Assembly (NCBI GenBank): GCA_019120675.1
Contig: DWUQ01000130.1
Coordinates: 1 to 25,743, forward strand
Length of the DNA stretch: 25,743 nt
Direction: 5' to 3'
DNA from: Candidatus Paenalcaligenes intestinipullorum
Lineage (GTDB): Bacteria; Pseudomonadota; Gammaproteobacteria; Burkholderiales; Burkholderiaceae_B
Of the stretch, positions 23,225 through 25,743 are shown in pieces; the first letter of the stretch is position 1, and the number at the start of each line of letters is the position of its first letter. The notes beneath the pieces are model-generated. The model was not told the origin of the DNA. It saw nothing but the letters and a program-made list of their open reading frames with translations, and did no database searches. The position numbers and the translations under genes are program-made.

Positions 23225-23255
23225 AGCCTAGCCTCCCTTCAAGGGCTTGGCTTTT
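23225..23255 (+). terminator. Possible attenuator hairpin in the cysH leader
   Basis: Arms 23225-23233 and 23244-23252 pair with one T-T mismatch around a ten-base loop, followed by TTTTGCTT. The hairpin lies 28 bases before the cysH start codon. The U-tract is short and broken, so termination would be partial at best. Confidence 0.3.
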
Positions 23256-23280
23256 GCTTGATGTGTAAATTGAGGTCTGT

Positions 23281-24012
23281 ATGTCTGCCCCTGCCCTAGC
23301 GCCTGAACTTTTACCTGCTGTTGCCCAACGTTGGCATACTCTGTGCTCGGATTTGCAAGCCATCGCACGCGCGCATCCTGATGCCGTGTTCGCGAATTCG
23401 CTAGCAGCTGAAGACATGGTGATTCAGCATGCGCTGGCGCGCTTGGCCTTGCCGATTCAAAGCTTTACGCTGAATACAGGGCGGCTGCACGAGGAAACGC
23501 TGGCCTTAATTCCCCGTATTCAGGAGCGCTACAACGTGCACGTGCATGTTTTAGAGCCCGACCCAAAAACCGTGGCTGCGCATGTGGACGCTCATGGCGC
23601 TTACGCCTTCTATGACAGCCTCGAATTACGTAAAGCCTGCTGTCATCTACGCAAAGTCGCCCCCTTAACGCAGTTTTTGCAGGGGCGCTCGGCTTGGGTG
23701 ACCGGCCAACGCCGCGAGCAATCTCAGACCCGCGCCGAGCTGCACGCGGTCGAAAACGATACCAGCTTTGGCTTACGTAAATTTAACCCTTTGTGCGATT
23801 GGTTGCATGACGATGTGTGGCAGGTGATTCGCCATTTTCAAATTCCCTACAACCCTTTGCATGATCAAGGCTACCCGTCTATAGGTTGCGACCCCTGTAC
23901 TCGCGCTATTCGTCCCGGTGAAGACTTACGCGCAGGACGATGGTGGTGGGAACAGCGCGACAGCATTGAGTGTGGGTTACATCAAAGCCCTATTCGCCAC
24001 ACGAGTAATTAA
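23281..24012 (+). CDS. cysH: Adenylylsulfate (APS) reductase, CysH family with Fe-S cysteines
   Basis: Cytosolic enzyme of 243 residues that reduces activated sulfate to sulfite with thioredoxin. Four cysteines in two pairs, C120/C121 (KACCHLRKV) and C203/C206 (GCDPCTRAIRPGED), are the [4Fe-4S] ligands that mark the APS-using form. The catalytic Cys lies in the C-terminal ECGLH (C231). TLNTGRLHEET and TGQRREQSQTR are typical sulfonucleotide-binding segments. E. coli-type PAPS reductases lack the two pairs. The start has GAGG upstream. The gene is followed after 14 bases by cysD, clearly one operon. Confidence 0.94.
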   Translation: MSAPALAPELLPAVAQRWHTLCSDLQAIARAHPDAVFANSLAAEDMVIQHALARLALPIQSFTLNTGRLHEETLALIPRIQERYNVHVHVLEPDPKTVAAHVDAHGAYAFYDSLELRKACCHLRKVAPLTQFLQGRSAWVTGQRREQSQTRAELHAVENDTSFGLRKFNPLCDWLHDDVWQVIRHFQIPYNPLHDQGYPSIGCDPCTRAIRPGEDLRAGRWWWEQRDSIECGLHQSPIRHTSN

Positions 24013-24026
24013 TTAAAGGAGTTCTT

Positions 24027-24935
24027 ATGGGATCGCTATCCCCACGTACCCATCTAGATTGGCTCGAAGCCGAAGCCATTTATGTGTTGCGCGAAATTGC
24101 TGCCGAGTGCGCCCGCCCCGTTTTGTTGTTTTCTGGGGGCAAGGACTCCGCCGTCCTGCTCAAACTCGCCGAAAAAGCCTTTCGACCCGGCAAGTTCCCT
24201 TTTCCACTAATGCATATTGATACAGGCCACAACTACCCCGAAGTGATTGAGTTCCGTGACCGCCGAGCCGCTGAGCTAGGCGAGCGACTCATTGTGCGCT
24301 CCGTCGAAGACTCCATTGCCCGGGGCACGGTGGTACTGCGCCATGAGCAGGACTCCCGCAATGGCGCTCAGGCCGTTACCTTGCTGGAAGCCATCGAAGA
24401 GTTTGGCTTTGATGCCTGCATCGGCGGAGCACGGCGCGACGAAGAAAAGGCCCGCGCCAAAGAGCGTTTTGTATCGTTCCGCGACAGCTTCGGTCAGTGG
24501 GACCCCAAGGCCCAACGCCCTGAGCTGTGGCATTTATTCAATACTCGCGTGCATGCCGGCGAAAACTTACGCGCCTTTCCGATATCGAACTGGACCGAGC
24601 TGGATGTTTGGCAGTATATCTTGCGTGAAAACATCGAATTACCGTCTATTTATTACTCACACGCGCGCGAGATTGTGCGTCGCAATGGGCTCTTGGTCCC
24701 CAACACCCATTTAACCCCACCCAAGGAAGGCGAAACCACCGAGATCATTCAGGTACGTTTTCGTACGGTCGGCGATATTTCCTGCACCTGCCCTGTGGAG
24801 TCTTTGGCTGCGAACCCAGCAGATATTATCGCAGAAACTGCCCTCGCCACACTGACGGAACGGGGTGCCACGCGCATGGACGACCAAGTCTCTGAGGCCT
24901 CCATGGAACACCGTAAACGACAAGGATATTTCTAA
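24027..24935 (+). CDS. cysD: Sulfate adenylyltransferase subunit 2
   Basis: ATP sulfurylase small subunit, 302 residues. With CysN it makes APS from ATP and sulfate. The PP-loop motif SGGKDS is at 36-41. HIDTGHNYPEVIEFRD, GGARRDEEKARAKER and the C-terminal RMDDQVSEASMEHRKRQGYF are standard. GGAG precedes the ATG. Its stop codon TAA overlaps the cysN start (TAATG). Confidence 0.97.
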   Translation: MGSLSPRTHLDWLEAEAIYVLREIAAECARPVLLFSGGKDSAVLLKLAEKAFRPGKFPFPLMHIDTGHNYPEVIEFRDRRAAELGERLIVRSVEDSIARGTVVLRHEQDSRNGAQAVTLLEAIEEFGFDACIGGARRDEEKARAKERFVSFRDSFGQWDPKAQRPELWHLFNTRVHAGENLRAFPISNWTELDVWQYILRENIELPSIYYSHAREIVRRNGLLVPNTHLTPPKEGETTEIIQVRFRTVGDISCTCPVESLAANPADIIAETALATLTERGATRMDDQVSEASMEHRKRQGYF

Positions 24936-25743
24936 TGAAAGCGGCAAACGAAGCTTGGATTCACGCGCAAAAAAGTGAAGTACTGCGCTTTATTACAGCG
25001 GGCTCTGTAGACGATGGTAAATCCACCCTAATCGGTCGACTGTTACTCGATAGCCAAGGGGTGTTTGCGGACCAACTCGAAGCCATTAATCGCTCGAAAT
25101 ACCGTCGTGCGGCTGAAAATGAGCTGGATCTCGCACTGCTAACCGATGGCTTGGAAGCCGAGCGCGAACAAGGCATTACCATTGATGTGGCGTATCGGTA
25201 TTTTGCGACCCCACAGCGTAAATTTATTGTGGCCGATGCACCTGGGCATGAGCAATATACGCGCAATATGCTCACAGGGGCTTCAACCGCTCAAGCGGCC
25301 ATCATTTTAATTGATGCCAGTAAAGCCCAAGACGGACAGCTGCTTACGCAAACGCGCCGTCATACTACCTTGGCGGCTCTGCTGGGTATTCGTCATATTG
25401 TTGTGGCCATCAACAAAATGGATCTCGTGAACTGGGACGAGGCCGTCTTCAATCGTATTCAAGCGGCCTATGCAGATCTGGCGGCTCAAGTGGGCATTGA
25501 GCATTTTTATGCGATTCCTATCTCCGCCTTGCAAGGTGAGAATATTGCACACGCGTCAACGCTAACGCCTTGGTATCAGGGCGAGGCTTTACTGCCCCTA
25601 TTGGAGCACCTGCCCCTAACCGACACCGCTGAAAGCGAGCAAGTGCGTTTGTTTGTGCAATGGGTCATCCGTCATGATGGTCACGCAGCGGAGGCCTTTC
25701 GTGGCTATGCAGGTCAACTTGAAAGCGGTCACTTACAGGTAGG
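24935..25743 (+). CDS. cysN: Sulfate adenylyltransferase subunit 1 (GTPase), 3' end cut by the window
   Basis: GTPase large subunit of ATP sulfurylase; GTP hydrolysis drives APS synthesis by CysD. The first 269 codons are visible, starting MKAANEAWIHAQKSEVLRF. The P-loop GSVDDGKST is at 23-31, EREQGITIDVAYRYF at 76-90, DAPGHEQYTRNM at 101-112 and NKMD at 160-163. An elongation-factor-like second domain begins near 240 (VRLFVQWVIRHDG). Whether a CysC (APS kinase) domain is fused at the C-terminus cannot be seen; an APS-type CysH would not need it. Confidence 0.96.
   Translation, partial: MKAANEAWIHAQKSEVLRFITAGSVDDGKSTLIGRLLLDSQGVFADQLEAINRSKYRRAAENELDLALLTDGLEAEREQGITIDVAYRYFATPQRKFIVADAPGHEQYTRNMLTGASTAQAAIILIDASKAQDGQLLTQTRRHTTLAALLGIRHIVVAINKMDLVNWDEAVFNRIQAAYADLAAQVGIEHFYAIPISALQGENIAHASTLTPWYQGEALLPLLEHLPLTDTAESEQVRLFVQWVIRHDGHAAEAFRGYAGQLESGHLQV

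Larger units (their letters stand above)
22942..23280. other. Divergent regulatory region between ahpC and cysH
   Basis: A 339-base gene-free stretch. The left third holds the ahpC promoter and two palindromes (listed separately). The right half, reading towards cysH, holds two hairpins: GGCTTGAG / CTCAAAGCC (23141-23167, one bulged base) and AGCCTAGCC / GGCTTGGCT (23225-23252, one mismatch) followed by TTTTGCTT. The GAGG ribosome site of cysH is at 23272-23275. No cysH promoter is assigned with confidence, and no CysB site or known riboswitch is recognised. Confidence 0.6.

Noticed and set aside
1..25743. CRISPR arrays, insertion sequences, prophage genes, toxin-antitoxin pairs, tRNA genes
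   Set aside because: No direct-repeat arrays with spacers, no transposase or integrase frames, no tRNA-like cloverleaf or T-loop consensus were seen on either strand.

Overview
The window is a contiguous stretch of bacterial chromosome carrying ordinary housekeeping genes. Several features point to a betaproteobacterium of the order Burkholderiales, probably Alcaligenaceae: a small coiled-coil gene followed by zapA and a 6S RNA, a complete ybgC-tolQRAB-pal-cpoB cluster, an iron-sulfur type CysH next to cysD and cysN, and a copper pair of DUF2946 plus PCu(A)C proteins. The family assignment is an inference from gene content and protein style; no species can be named. I saw no insertion sequence, phage gene, CRISPR array or tRNA gene.

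Layout. Positions 1-635 hold no gene, but contain two promoter-like sites about 118 bp apart that fire leftward out of the window. Next come msrA (minus) and lgt (plus), whose 3' end overlaps that of a SIMPL/DUF541 periplasmic protein gene (minus). A minus-strand cell-division cluster follows: coiled-coil gene, zapA, 6S RNA and a terminator. A 3-hydroxyisobutyrate dehydrogenase-type gene (plus), rppH (minus) and proS (plus) lead into the Tol-Pal envelope cluster (7499-12769), which is broken by a terminator between pal and cpoB. An alpha/beta hydrolase gene begins directly after the terminator of cpoB.

The second half holds a copper-handling pair on the minus strand and a divergent MATE exporter. 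After these come leuE-ddh (amino acid export and diaminopimelate synthesis), a succinyl-CoA:acetate type CoA-transferase with a divergent LysR regulator, and the peroxide-defence genes ahpC and ahpF, separated by a terminator. The window ends in the sulfate-assimilation genes cysH, cysD and the first 269 codons of cysN.

How the parts work together. TolQ-TolR-TolA form the proton-driven inner-membrane complex that acts on TolB and Pal to constrict the outer membrane at division, and CpoB ties this to peptidoglycan synthesis. AhpF passes NADH electrons to AhpC. CysD/CysN make APS, which CysH reduces to sulfite.

I did not find a convincing new multi-gene system. The most interesting signals are regulatory: an ahpC promoter with a dyad inside its spacer, a hydrolase start codon touching a terminator U-tract, a dyad that would partly cover the ribosome binding site of the CoA-transferase, recurrent TATA-rich palindromes around msrA, and the tandem promoters at the left edge.
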